From Craterostigma plantagineum (taxonomy: Eukaryota; Streptophyta; Magnoliopsida; Lamiales; Linderniaceae), in NCBI GenBank assembly GCA_027422505.1, contig JAPQWV010000005.1:19076001-19140000 (forward strand): a DNA stretch of 64,000 nt, in the 5' to 3' direction. The notes below the pieces were generated by a model. It did not search any database and was not told where the DNA came from. It worked only from the letters and a program-made list of their open reading frames with translations. Positions 1 through 10,870 of the stretch are shown piece after piece. The first letter of the stretch is position 1; every line of letters begins with the position of its first letter. A program made the position numbers and the translations under genes.

Positions 1-1283
1 AAGATCGCTCACGGGTACAGATTCGCAAATTAAGCTCAACACAAACTACGAGTTTTTCGCAAGTTAACGCTCAAAAACAGTCTAAGGAACTCGAAGGCTT
101 GTGTGTTCGTTTCGTACCCTTCAATCGTGAAGTGTTCTCTTCTATATAGAACCAATTTTCGCTTCTACACTTCACAAGGAAAGTTAAGCACAGAATATGC
201 AAGATAAAGCTCAATAATCACGTGCATTAACTCAAACAATCATGCCAAGAATAAACCAATTAAGCTCAACGGTCATGCATGATCACTTACCATAAATACC
301 ACAGATTAACATTCATTCCAATGTAATCTCATCCGTTAGTCAGCATATTCCATATATAATTCCACTCGGCATATTATCAATGGTAAGCTCAAACAACTGA
401 TTTCTTTCCCAAAATATGATACCCAATTCGCACAGAGAAAGATTTGACCTACTGAGTATAATGCAAAGCAAACTTTCCATGTATGGTGATCTCATCCGAT
501 TTCAGCACATTCCATAAATAGACTCAATCAGCATCTTACCACATATAAGCTCAATCAATTAATCACTTTCCAAAATATAAATCCTAAGTCGCACAAGGAA
601 AGCAGGATCATGATTCACTGATTTAAGAGTCATTTAATATCACACTCAACGGATTTATCATTCATATTCTTTCCTAAAATAGATCAATCATATGTAAGCA
701 TTTAATCAGAATATCCTTTCCATATATACAGCATAGTCATTCATATTCGGGTGATCACATCGATATTCTTTCCTAAAATAACTCAATCACGTTTTCAGCT
801 CAATCAGAATATCTTTTCCATATATAGCTTAATCATATCCGGGCGATCACAGTGATATACTTTCCTAAAATATCCCAATCTCGTGTACAGCTCATATATC
901 ACTTAACACAATATATCTTCCATATATAGCTCAATCAAATTAGCATGATCTCAGACGATATTCTTTCCTTATATAACTCAATCATGCGTACAATCCACAT
1001 ACCACTTATCAGAACATATTTTCCATATATAGCACGCAGTGATATTCCATCCAAACGAGAACGTTCAAACCAGGTGATCACGTCAATATTCCACTTAAGC
1101 ATAAAATCACTCAAATTCGATTTTCTTAACATTTAAAACATATTCAAGCGCTTAATCGAACATTTTCACATACTTAAACATCACACAACATGCATATCGA
1201 GTTTTCTAATTTGTACCCCCAATTTACATAATTACTTGGAATAATCAAAACTCTCATAATCATTTGGACCAAAAAGGTCTACA
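1..1283 (-). mobile_element. Copia LTR (family A), partial, fused to ELIP 5' UTR
   Basis: Matches bases 28450-29732, the right-hand part of a complete LTR that starts at 27811 next to a primer-binding site. AT-rich and non-coding. It ends in CA at 1282-1283 and is followed directly by ELIP leader sequence, 48 bp before the ELIP start codon. The LTR belongs to a minus-strand element, so its U3 promoter end abuts the ELIP gene but points away from it. The rest of the LTR lies left of the window. Confidence 0.75.
662..1040. repeat. Degenerate ~97-bp tandem repeats inside LTR-A
   Basis: The block ATTCTTTCCTAAAATA (or close variants) recurs near 666, 764, 855 and 957. Each is followed some 50-60 bp later by TTCCATATATAG-like sequence and separated by CTCAATCA-type links. 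The spacing is about 98, 91 and 102 bp. The same array lies in the complete LTR near 29115-29480. Such LTR arrays can act as enhancer repeats, but no function is shown here. Confidence 0.6.
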
Positions 1284-1331
1284 GAAATCTTCAACAGTAA
1301 CTATTCGTCAATAAAGAGCTAATAATCCATC

Positions 1332-2275
1332 ATGAGTTCTGCTACTTGCTACATAGTGATGCCAGCAATTTCTTGCCGAGGACAAAGCAGTACGAGGTTT
1401 GGCCCTAACAACCTCTTCTTGGGAAAGCAAAGCTATGCCTTGGGACTTAAGAGGAATGCAAAGTTTACTGTCCGAAGCATGAGAGAGGTATATATATCTA
1501 TTAATGAGTTTCCTTTACATGCATATGCACAGACTTAGGTGGAGTTTGGTGCTGTTCGATTTGGAAAAGAAACGAAAAAGTATAATGGCAAGATGCACGA
1601 AACGTAACGCTACACTGTTTCGATAATAAGACCATAAGCTTTATCTTTTTCTTTTCAAACATCGAATTCCACGTACCAAACGCCTGAAAAAAAGAAGAAA
1701 AATTTAGTCAGCACATCCAACCGTTGTAAATTCGCTTACAGCATCGAGCCACCACACTTTTTCCTTTCTCTTCCTTACTAAATTCCTTAAACCAAACACA
1801 CTCTTGGTAAACTGGTTCTTAATTTTTATATGCTCAGGACAATGAGAATGAGGAGCAGCAGCAAAAACAGCAACAACAGACGCACGACGGAGGACCCGAC
1901 CTAACTCCGAACAGAAGTAAGGTGACGACAAAGAGAACAGTTGATTTGTTCTCCTTCGACGGACTTGCGCCCGAGAGGATCAACGGTCGGGCGGCAATGA
2001 TAGGATTCGTGGCGGCCGTAGGAGTGGAGCTAGCGACTGGTCGGGACGTATTTTCTCAGGTGTTCAACGGAGGCGTTCAGTGGTTCCTTCTTACGAGCGT
2101 AGTGTTGGCGCTTGCCACTCTGGTTCCTATCTACAGAGGGCTTTCCCCCGAGGCGAAGAACAACGGGTTTTGGAATTCAGACGCCGAGATATGGAACGGG
2201 AGGTTCGCTATGATTGGGCTTGTGGCTCTCGCCTTTACGGAGTACGTCAAAGGCGGCCCTCTAATCAATGTGTGA
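1332..2275 (+). CDS. ELIP: Early light-inducible protein, type A (ELIP-1)
   Basis: Two exons: 1332-1487 (52 codons, ending GAG before a GT donor) and 1838-2275 (145 codons plus stop, after TGCTCAG). The intron of 350 bp is phase 0, and the product is 197 aa. Residues 1-52 are Ser/Arg-rich with few acidic residues, as in a chloroplast transit peptide. A Gln-rich acidic linker (53-70) follows. Then come three hydrophobic helices at about 98-119, 132-150 and 168-187. Helices 1 and 3 carry the chlorophyll-binding E-x-x-N-G-R-x-A-M motif of the LHC superfamily. ELIPs bind pigment in thylakoids and limit photooxidative damage. The usual promoter is missing: a Copia LTR ends 48 bp upstream of the ATG, so expression is doubtful although the coding sequence is intact. 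Confidence 0.9.
1538..1683. mobile_element. MITE-like insertion in ELIP intron
   Basis: The intron holds an element of about 146 bp bounded by GTTTGGT on the left and ACCAAACGCC on the right, with inner inverted homology (TTCGAT.. against ..ATCGAATTCC). The type-B introns carry the same element with clearer ends (GTGCGTTTGGTA at 4639 and ATCAAACGCC ending 4782). It is visible in all 13 ELIP introns, so it was present before the array expanded. The termini resemble common plant hAT- or Harbinger-type MITEs; I cannot assign the superfamily. Confidence 0.5.
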
Positions 2276-2778
2276 AAAACTCATAGATTAGGGTTTTGGT
2301 TGTAAGTAGATGGTTGTGTGTGATGTATCATGATATCTCGAAATACACTGTCACACCAATTTTTTACTCCATGATTTGGTTTGCTTTCTTCAGTTATTAT
2401 TATTTTTTCTACTAAGCTACAAGCGTGAGTTTTACATTGGATGGTTTCTTATATGGAACCAATGCGCCGGAATAAAATACAACTTCCTATTTAAAACAAA
2501 ATTGCACGATACTATGGGACAAATCTTAAATGATGATCGAGGGTTAAGTTTTGGTCTGGTCTGAGAGCTGTTTAGATTGAAACTAATTTGCTGAAGACAT
2601 GAAGAACTCGAGCAAGAAGCTGTAATGATGTAACTAACTTCTGATGTTTGCGGAGCCGTTGATCAAAAAAGGATCTCATGGTGCTGTACAAATCTTGAAG
2701 CTCCGAGTACAAATTCACTAAACACGCTCCAAGGCTGTTACAAAACCTGAACAGATTCCCGTTCTCAACGGGGATTGA
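2276..2778. other. ELIP-1 3' flank with a coding-like relic on the minus strand
   Basis: The first ~300 bp are the 3' UTR and flank shared by ELIP copies. From about 2775 down to 2572 the minus strand stays open for some 67 codons with protein-like composition (for example LYSELQDLYSTM and FDQRLRKHQKLV). The open frame ends at the border of the adjacent MITE. In the homologous copies at about 5670-5860 and 12320-12520, one extra A in an A-run breaks the frame. I do not recognise the protein. It looks like the remnant of a host exon carried along with the array. Confidence 0.4.
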
Positions 2779-3013
2779 CACAACAAGAAAACCTAATATC
2801 GGACACAAATATAGATACGGAATTTGTTTCATGTCTAAATTATGATATTGGAAACGGTTCTAACTAAATCTTATAAGTATTATCCGTGTCAAAATTTGCC
2901 ACGAGAACAACACCTACAGAATGATAATTTCGTGTCTAATGACTCAAACAGATATGGAACTTTTCGACACTGACTTTTCCGTGTCTAATACGTTTTTTTT
3001 TTCTTGTATTGTG
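2779..3013. mobile_element. CACTA-like MITE (235 bp)
   Basis: Left end CACAACAAGAAAA, right end TTTTCTTGTATTGTG: imperfect inverted repeats close to the CACTACAAGAAA ends of plant CACTA elements. The subterminal word GTGTCTAA (or its complement) recurs several times, also typical of that group. There is no coding capacity. Homologous copies sit at the same place downstream of other ELIPs: 5864-6098, 12522-12756, 31229-31463, 34316-34550 and 40975-41209. I see no clear 3-bp target duplication. Confidence 0.55.
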
Positions 3014-3480
3014 AGTAGGTGGTTTGGAGCGTCTTTGTCTTCTCTTCTATATAAGAGCGAACTAGTGTAAGTAGTTAACACAGAGTTGAGAGAGTAAGTT
3101 GAGAGCGCCTATCAATAAAAAATGTTTCTATTGGACGTGAATGTAGACTCTGAAGTCAGTAAAGAAAGTGTCTGAGATTTTCGTTTCTTGGTTGTTTTCG
3201 TTTCAATTGCGTTGAAGAGTCATTCTTTCGATCTGCTAAACTCATGCACATCGAGTGTTATTCTATTTATTATATTTTCTACACTAACTATTACTCTAAC
3301 ACAAAAAAATCGATAAATAAAATGAGTTTAACGTCAGTTTTACTTTCGTTGTGACGCGTCGATACTTTCCATGATCGCAAATTTATTAGGATGATTATAT
3401 AAGATATCGGTTAGGCCCATTTATAACAACCAAACTATAAGCGGAAAAAGCTAAAAAAAAGTGTGCTTAGCGAAGTCTTA
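3014..3480. other. Promoter-like or LTR-like fragment between ELIP units
   Basis: Contains TATATAAG at 3048-3055 in a context resembling a Copia LTR U3/R boundary (CT-rich, then TATA, then a purine-rich leader), and an AATAAAA at 3114. No PBS, polypurine tract or ORF is attached, so it may be an old solo-LTR piece. The same sequence recurs near 6098-6565, 12756-13220, 31463-31930, 34550-35020 and 41209-41680. Confidence 0.3.
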
Positions 3481-3485
3481 AAACT

Positions 3486-4007
3486 AGGGTTGAAAACGGA
3501 TCGAATCAAGTCGACTACTCCAATATTCAATTTGTATTCTATTAACGATTCAAATATTCGTATTTTATTTGATTACTTTTCGAATAATAAAATTCGATTT
3601 GAATTCGTATTTGAGTTTATTCAAATCGAATGTCCGAATATATTTTATCTTTATCTTCTATTTAAATAAATATAAATGTTTAAAATATGTTTTGATTATA
3701 ATATATGATATGCTTATTTTGTTTTGTTTTGAAATAAAACTAATATATGTATGATTACATTGAATTTCATATGCTACAGTAAAATATTCACCTATATATC
3801 GTATAAATATATATTTAAGTACTCGAATCAAATATTCAATAAATCGAATACTTTGATATTTGTATTCGTATTCGAAAATTTCTTGAATTATAAAAATTAT
3901 TTGCTTTCGGTTTGGTATTCGAAATACTCAAATTTAAATCTTAAATTTCCAATCGAATCTAGAATCTAACAAAAACAAAATTGATTCATTCTTTCTTAAC
4001 ACCCTCT
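3486..4007. repeat. AT-rich TTCGAA-rich element upstream of ELIP promoter
   Basis: Very AT-rich, with many TTCGAAT/ATTCGAA palindromes. It starts near AGGGTTGAAAACGGATCG and ends near TTAACACCCT, so the ends are weakly inverted, suggesting an old hAT-like non-autonomous element. An equivalent lies upstream of every full ELIP promoter (6565-7091, 10305-10650, 31937-32457, 35025-35540, 38760-39100, 57860-58200). The pararetrovirus is inserted inside two copies of it. Confidence 0.4.
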
Positions 4008-4245
4008 AACTCGACACCTGTTTAAAGATGAATATTCACCGTGAGTCTCGTTACTACTGCAATAAACACGGAAACAATGGTAAGAAAAGACAAACTTTCC
4101 ATGCTGACATTACAGTACACATGTATGTACAATTTCACGTTTCACTAACAAATGAAAAGACATGCAAATTTCTAAACATTATACTTACGATTATCCAGCA
4201 CAAATCATCACCTTTAATTCAAACCGAGGCGAGTATTTTGAACGT

Positions 4246-4302
4246 TACGTGGATATAAGAGCATCCACTCGATTGTTGTCCTCGTATCTCTACCTATAAA
4301 TA
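4246..4302 (+). promoter_or_regulatory. ELIP-2 promoter core: ACGTG element and TATA box
   Basis: TACGTGG at 4246-4252 matches the ACGTG core of ABA/light-responsive G-box/ABRE sites. TATAAATA at 4295-4302 is 132 bp before the ATG, which leaves a leader of about 100 nt. The layout is shared with all promoter-bearing ELIP copies here. Confidence 0.7.
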
Positions 4303-4433
4303 TCCCTCGACTTCGTATACTAAGCTCTCATCATACAAAAGGAATTCGTTCTTACAGTTTATTGCCTATCATTGAAATCTTCAACAATATTCGTCTATAA
4401 TTACGACCTACAAATAAGCACGAAAGATCAATC

Positions 4434-5359
4434 ATGGCTTCTTCAACTTGCTACGCAACTATGGCAGCAATGTCTTGCCGTAGACAAAGCAGTATTACGA
4501 GGTTTGGGCCTAACAATTTCTTCTCGGGAAAGCAAAACTATGCCTTGCCGCTTATGAAGAGGAATGCTAAGTTCACTGTCCGAAGCATGAGAGAGGTATA
4601 CATATTAATTCGTCTAAATTACATGCACAGACATAGAGTGCGTTTGGTATGCAGAATTCGATTCCGAAAAAGAACAAAAAACATATAATGGTACGATATA
4701 CGAAACATAGCGTACAATTTTTCGATGCGTACCATAAGCTTCTCCTATTCTTTTCAACATCGAATTCCACGTATCAAACGCCAGAGAAAAAGGAAGGAAA
4801 CTTAAGTTAGCGCATCGCACTGTTGTACATTAAGCTTCCAGCATTGTACTACCACGCTTTTTTCCTTAAACCAACACACTCTAGTAACGTGCTTCTGAAT
4901 TTTTTGATATGCTCAGGACAATGAGAAGGGGGAGCAGCAGCAGCAGCAAAAACAACAACAACAGACGCACGACGGAGGGCCCGACCTGACTCCCAACAGA
5001 ACTGAGGTGACGACAAAGAGAACAGTCGATTTGTTCTCCTTCGACGGACTTGCGCCCGAGAGGATCAACGGTCGGGCGGCAATGATAGGATTCGTGGCGG
5101 CCGTAGGAGTGGAGCTAGCGACTGGGCGGGACGTATTTTCTCAGGTGTTCAACGGAGGCGTTCAGTGGTTCCTTCTTACGAGCGCAGTGTTGGCGCTTGC
5201 CACTCTGGTTCCTATCTACAGAGGGCTTTCCCCCGAGGCTAAGAACAACGGGTTTTGGAATTCAGACGCCGAGATATGGAACGGGAGGTTCGCTATGATT
5301 GGGCTGTGGCTCTCGCCTTTACGGAGTACGTCAAAGGCGGTCCGCTAATCAATGTGTGA
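4434..5359 (+). pseudogene. ELIP: Early light-inducible protein, type B, frameshifted (ELIP-2)
   Basis: Exon 1 is 4434-4595 (54 codons), the intron 4596-4916, and exon 2 4917-5359. It is homologous to the 201-aa type-B ELIPs with a normal promoter, transit peptide, Gln-rich linker and helices 1 and 2. One T is missing at about 5305 compared with the duplicate copy at 32885. The frame shifts right after the E-I-W-N-G-R-F-A-M chlorophyll-binding motif of helix 3, and translation ends at 5348. The product would be about 197 aa with the second half of helix 3 replaced by unrelated residues. It is probably non-functional, or a miscalled base; reads spanning 5295-5315 would decide. Confidence 0.85.
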
Positions 5360-7329
5360 AGAACTGATAGTTAGGGTTTTGGTTGTAAGTAGATGGTTGT
5401 GTGTGATGTAATCATGATATCTCGAAATAAACTGTCACACCAATTTTTTACTCCATGATTTGGTTTGCTTTCTTCAGTTATTATTATTTTTTCTATTAAG
5501 CTACAAGCGTGAGTTTTACATTGGATGGTTTCTTATATGGAATCAATGCGCCGGAATAAAATACAACTTCCTATTTAAAACAAAATTGCACGATACTATG
5601 GGACAAATCTTAAATGATGATCAAGGGTTAAGTTTTGGTCTGGTCTGAGAGCTGTTTAGATTGAAACTAATTTGCTGAAGACATGAAGAACTCGAGCAAG
5701 AAGCTGTAATGATATAACTAACTTCTGATGTTTGCGGAGCCGTTGATCAAAAAAAGGATCTCATGGTGCTGTACAAATCTTGAAGCTCCGAGTACAAGTT
5801 CACTAAACACGCTCCAAGGCTGTTACAAAACCTGAACAGATTCCCGTTCTCATCGGGGATTGACACAACAAGAAAACCTAATATCGGACACAAATATAGA
5901 TACGGAATTTGGTTCATGTCTAAATTATGATATTGGAAACGGTTCTAACTAAACCTTACAAGTATTATCCGTGTCAAAATTTGCCACGAGAACAACACCT
6001 ACAGAATGATAATTTCGTGTCTAATGACTCAAATAGATATGGAACTTTTCGACACTGACTTTTCCGTGTCTAATACGTTTTTTTTTTCTTGTATTGTGAG
6101 TAGGTGGTTTGGAGCGTCTTTGTCTTCTCTTCTATATAAGAGCGAACTAGTGTAAGTAGTTAACACAGAGTTGAGAGAGTAAGTTGAGAGCGCCTATCAA
6201 TAAAAAATGTTTCTATTGGACGTGGATGTAGACTCTGAAGTCAGTAAGGAAAGTGTCTGAGATTTTCGTTTCTTGGTTGTTTTCGTTTCAATTGCGTTGA
6301 AGATTCATTCTTTCGATCTGCTAAACGCATGCACTTCGAGTGTTATTCTATTTATTATATTTTCTACACTAACTATTACTCTAACACAAAAAAATCGATA
6401 AATAAAATGAGTTTAACGTCAGTTTTACTTTCGTTGTGACGCGTCGATACTTTCCATGATCGCAAATTTATTAGGATGATTATATAAGATATCGGTTAGG
6501 CCCATTTATAACAACCAAACTATAAGCGGAAAAAGCTAAAAAAAAAGTGTGCTTAGCGAAGTCTTAAAACTAGGGTTGAAAACGGATCGAATCAAGTCGA
6601 CTACTCCATTGTTCAATTTGTATTCTATTAACGATTCAAATATTCGTACTTTATTTGATTACTTTTCGAATAATAAAATTCGATTTGAATTCGTATTTGA
6701 GTTTATTCAAATCGAATGTCCGAATATATTTTATCTTTATCTTCTATTTAAAAAAATATAAAATGTTTAAAATATTTGATTATAATATATGATATGCTTA
6801 TTTTGTTTTGTTTTGAAATAAAACTAATATATGTATGATTACATTGAATTTAATATGCTACAGTAAAATATTCACCTATATATCGTATAAATATATATTT
6901 AAGTACTGGAATCAAATATTCAATAAATCGAATACTTTGATATTTGTATTCGTATTCGAAAATTTCTTGAATTATAAAAATTATTTGCTTTCGGTTTGGT
7001 ATTCGAAATACTCAAATTTAAATCTTAAATTTCCAATCGAATCTAGAATCTAACAAAAACAAAATTGATTCATTCTTTCTTAACACCCTCTAACTCGACA
7101 CCTGTTTAAAGATGAATATTCACCGTGAATCTCGTTACTACTACAATAAACACGGAAACAATGGTAAGAAAAGACAAACTTTCCATGCTGACATTACAGT
7201 ACACATGTATGTACAATTTCACGTTTCACTAACAAATGAAAAGACATGCAAATTTCTAAACATTACACTTACGATTATCCAGCACAAATCATCACCTTTA
7301 ATTCAAACCGAGGCGAGTATTTTGACAGT
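5360..7329. other. Intergenic: ELIP-2 flank, MITE and AT-rich element
   Basis: Homologous to 2276-4245. It contains the relic exon (5670-5860, frame broken), the CACTA-like MITE (5864-6098), the TATATAAG-bearing fragment (TATA near 6133) and the TTCGAA-rich element (6565-7091). I see no independent gene; the short ORFs here are spurious. Confidence 0.6.
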
Positions 7330-7386
7330 TACGTGGATATAAGAGCATCCACTCGATTGTTGTCCTCATATCTCTACCTATAAATA
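7330..7386 (+). promoter_or_regulatory. ELIP-3 promoter core: ACGTG element and TATA box
   Basis: TACGTGG at 7330-7336 and TATAAATA at 7379-7386. The flank just before the ACGTG element differs slightly from the other type-B promoters (GACAGTT instead of GAACGTT). Confidence 0.7.
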
Positions 7387-7517
7387 TCCCTCGACTTCGT
7401 ATACTAAGCTCTCATCATACAAAAGGAATTCGTTCTTACAGTTTATTGCCTATCATTGAAGTCTTCAACAATATTCTTCTATAATTACGACCTACAAATA
7501 AGCACGAAAGATCAATC

Positions 7518-8441
7518 ATGGCTTCTTCAACTTGCTACGCAACTATGGCAGCAATGTCTTGCCGTAGACAAAGCAGTATTACGAGGTTTGGGCCTAACAA
7601 TTTCTTCTCGGGAAAGCAAAACTATGCCTTGCCGCTTATGAAGAGGAATGCTAAGTTCACTGTCCGAAGCATGAGAGAGGTATACGTATTAATTCGTCTA
7701 AATTACATGCAGACATAGAGTGCGTTTGGTATGCAGAATTCGATTCCGAAAAAGAACAAAAAACGTATAATGGTACGATATACGAAACATAGCGTACAAT
7801 TTTTCGATGCGTACCATAAGCTTCTCTATTCTTTTCAACATCGAATTCCACGTATCAAACGCCAGAAAAAAAGGAAGGAAACTTAAGTTAGCGCATCGCA
7901 CTGTTGTACATTAAGCTCCCAGCATTGTACTACCACGCTTTTTTCCTTAAACCAACACACTCTAGTCACGTGCTTCTGAATTTTTTTATATGCTCAGGAC
8001 AATGAGAAGGTGGAGCAGCAGCAGCAGCAAAAACAACAACAACAGACGCACGACGGAGGGCCCGACCTGACTCCCAACAGAACTGAGGTGACGACAAAGA
8101 AAACAGTCGATTTGTTCTCCTTCGACGGACTTGCGCCCGAGAGGATCAACGGTCGGGCGGCAATGATAGGATTCGTGACGGCCGTAGGTGTGGAGTTAGC
8201 GACTGGGCGGGACGTATTTTCTCAGGTGTTCAACGGAGGCGTTCAGTGGTTCCTTTTGACGAGCGCAGTGTTGGCGCTCGCCACTCTGGTTCCTATCTAC
8301 AGAGGGCTTTCCCCCGAGGCTAAGAACAACGGGTTTTGGAATTCAGACGCCGAGATATGGAATGGGAGGTTCGCCATGATTGGTCTTGTGGCTCTCGCCT
8401 TTACGGAGTTCGTCAAAGGTGGTCCGCTAATCAATGTGTGA
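7518..8441 (+). CDS. ELIP: Early light-inducible protein, type B (ELIP-3)
   Basis: Exons 7518-7679 and 7998-8441, intron phase 0, product 201 aa. Exon 1 gives a basic, Ser-rich transit peptide starting MASSTCYATM. Exon 2 begins with a short acidic stretch, then a poly-Gln/Lys run, then the three-helix domain with both E-x-x-N-G-R-x-A-M pigment motifs. Compared with type A it has Thr for Ala in helix 1 (GFVTAV) and Phe for Tyr near the C-terminus (TEFVKG). The promoter is intact. The 3' flank has AATAAA at 8514-8519. Intact coding and promoter make this one of the better candidates for an active gene. Confidence 0.93.
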
Positions 8442-10304
8442 AGAACTGATAGTTAGGGTTTTGGTTGTAGGTAGATGGTTGTGTGTGATGATGTAATCAC
8501 AATATAAATACTGAATAAAGTGTCACACCCCATTTTTTATTTTATGTTGGTTGCTTTCTTCGATTAGCTTTCTTTTTAATAATTCTATCAAGCTACTATT
8601 ATGGGTTTTGCATTAGATGGTTTGTTACATGGAATCAATGCTTCGAAAAAAAAAATCAAAACTTTTGTTTGGCTCACAATAGAAAACATAGGTTGATAGA
8701 ATAAAATTTTATAATATTATAAGATAACTTGATAGCTTAAGCTTGTACGAGTGTTCAAATATTACGTATTTGGTTAAAAGGTTGAGGTTTTGAATCTTAA
8801 TGCTTAATAAGAAAACAAATCAACGAAAGTTGGATTTCTCATATTCTTAGCCAAGAAACTCATCTAGGGCTTTGCTAATGTTGTCTGAGTTTTACGAGTT
8901 CCATCGTTCGTACTTGTTTGTCGCATCTTAAGCTTTCGGTTTCACCTTCTATCCTGAAACTCATCTTAAGCCTAAGCCACAATGCTTTAAATTGTTACCC
9001 ACTTGAGATTTGTTGGGTAGCGTCTTTCTTGTTTTGATGTTCTTAAGGAGATGTTTTCGTCCCCTAAAAAACCCTTCATTATCGAATTCCCATTGTCAGT
9101 ATCAAATCCCTGCACAAATTCACACTCATAGGCATTCTTCCTCTCATGGTGTGTAAGATTAAACAGTTTGCAATAGTAGTTATATGCTCTAGTTTATTGG
9201 TGACATTATCTTTCAATCTTCTTGAGACATTGAAAAAAGACAAAAGCCGATATTCTCACATTGAATAAAACCCAAATAAAAATACCAACTTGGATAAAAA
9301 GTAGTTGACGTTCTAGTTTATTTTCAAGATATACAGCAAGCTCAAGCGAGCAAACCTAATAGTTCTCCAAAGAGTACAGCAAGTTTCTAGATAAGTGCAG
9401 TGCATAACATTATTTTCATAAAAGTTGATATTAAAATAAGTATAGATCTGCCTCAAAAAGCTTGAGAAATTTGCTGTGCTTGAACTATTTGGGAGAAGAT
9501 GCATGGCGAATCTCTTAGGATATCATAGGACGAAAAACAGTCGTTACTTCTACTCCAAGAACAAGGTCGTCTGTGTTAGAATCGTCCACAAACTCGTCTG
9601 TGCAAACCCTCCATTGATTGCGGAGAAAGATTCATAAACGTTGGCGATGATGAGCTGTTTGCGCCTAATATGTGCTTCTTCTTGATGGCTGTTATTCTAT
9701 TCATATCTACTACTAGACATTTTGCAGATATAATGTGCATGGCTTGTTTTTATCGGAAATGTTCTAGAAAATCGGAAACTTTTTTCTTATGGAGGAGAAA
9801 GGGAAAATGAGTCTTTGTTGGTGGGCAGAAAAAGGAAAAAACAACGCCATCACCCTCGTAGAAACACAAAATGATAGTTAATTTTTTTTACAGAAAATAC
9901 ATTTATTAAAGTGCTTTTACTCAAACCTATTTATTATACTAATTTTTACTCCAATACAAATAGCATTATTTTCTACGCTAGAAACACTACTCATTTGTTA
10001 CCATTAATTTATACAAAACAATAATAACGTTACTTCTTTAAACTCCAAAATTCTTTATTAGTATTATTATTATTCACATTTTATGAATTAATTTACATTT
10101 TATGAATGAATTAATAATTATAATCTTATCAAATTAAAAAAATCAATAAATAAAATGAGATTAGCGTTAGTTTACTTTCGTCGGGATGTGTCAATACTGA
10201 AAATTTATTATGATGATTATCATCAGTTAGGCCCGCATATAACAGCCCAAATTATAAGCGTAAAAAGCACAAAGTCTTACTGAGCTCGACGAAGCCTTAA
10301 CACA
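8442..10304. other. Long intergenic block with degenerate coding-like relics
   Basis: After the 3' flank, from about 8840 to 9900, the minus strand holds protein-like stretches interrupted by stops. One is about 60 codons long (9170 down to 8985) and includes [16 protein letters not shown]. Another (9610 down to 9515) includes DEFVDDSNTDDLVLG. I cannot name the protein. The block recurs at 37290-38350 and 55960-57010. From 9900 to 10300 the sequence is AT-rich and non-coding. There is no convincing functional gene. Confidence 0.4.
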
Positions 10305-10870
10305 AGGGCTGCAACGAATCGAATCGAGTCGAATAATATTCTATTCGTACTCTATTAACGACTAGAATTCATGTTCTTGTTTGATTACATTTCGAATCGA
10401 ATCCGTATTTGAAAATATTCAAATCTGTTCGACTAAATTATTTTTATGTTTTACTTAATAAAAAATATAAATAGTTTTGATTTCAAATACATTTATATTT
10501 GTTTCATACTCGAAATTTTTTTGAATCAAATAAATTATTTTCCTTCGGATTCGTATTCAAAATATTCGACTTCAAATCTAGAATTCAGAATCGAAACTCG
10601 AATTCAAAAAAATTCGATTAATCTGAAACCTACTCAACACCCTCTAACTCGCGAGAGGACACCTGTTTAAAGATGAATATTACACACACCGTTAAGTCTC
10701 GTTGTCACAATAAACACCGAAGAAAAAACAAGCTTTCCATGCTGACATTACAGTACACATGCAAGTACAGTCGAGTTTCACTATCAAATGAAAAGACTTC
10801 GGAAATTTCTAGACATTATATACTTACTACAGCACAAAAAACATCACCTATTAATATCAAGATATGAATC

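Noticed and set aside
1704..1931. Minus-strand 75-aa ORF opposite the ELIP intron/exon 2 boundary
   Set aside because: Shadow of the ELIP gene spanning its splice site; recurs only because the gene does.
1922..2275. A short single-exon ELIP of 117 aa starting at GTG
   Set aside because: The frame continues upstream to a splice acceptor at 1837 and joins exon 1 in phase, giving the normal 197-aa product; the GTG is an internal Val codon.
2376..2564. Repeated 62-aa ORFs in ELIP 3' flanks (MVCFLQLLLFFLL...)
   Set aside because: T-rich 3' UTR read by chance; present only because the flank is duplicated, with no domain and no promoter.
3463..3969. Small ORFs in the TTCGAA-rich elements
   Set aside because: Translations of AT-rich palindromic repeats (Phe, Tyr, Ile, Asn, Lys only); not coding.
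10446..10867. 140-aa ORF seen in one copy (38898-39320) upstream of type-A promoters
   Set aside because: Not conserved: one base difference splits it in the other copy; sequence is AT-rich repeat plus promoter.
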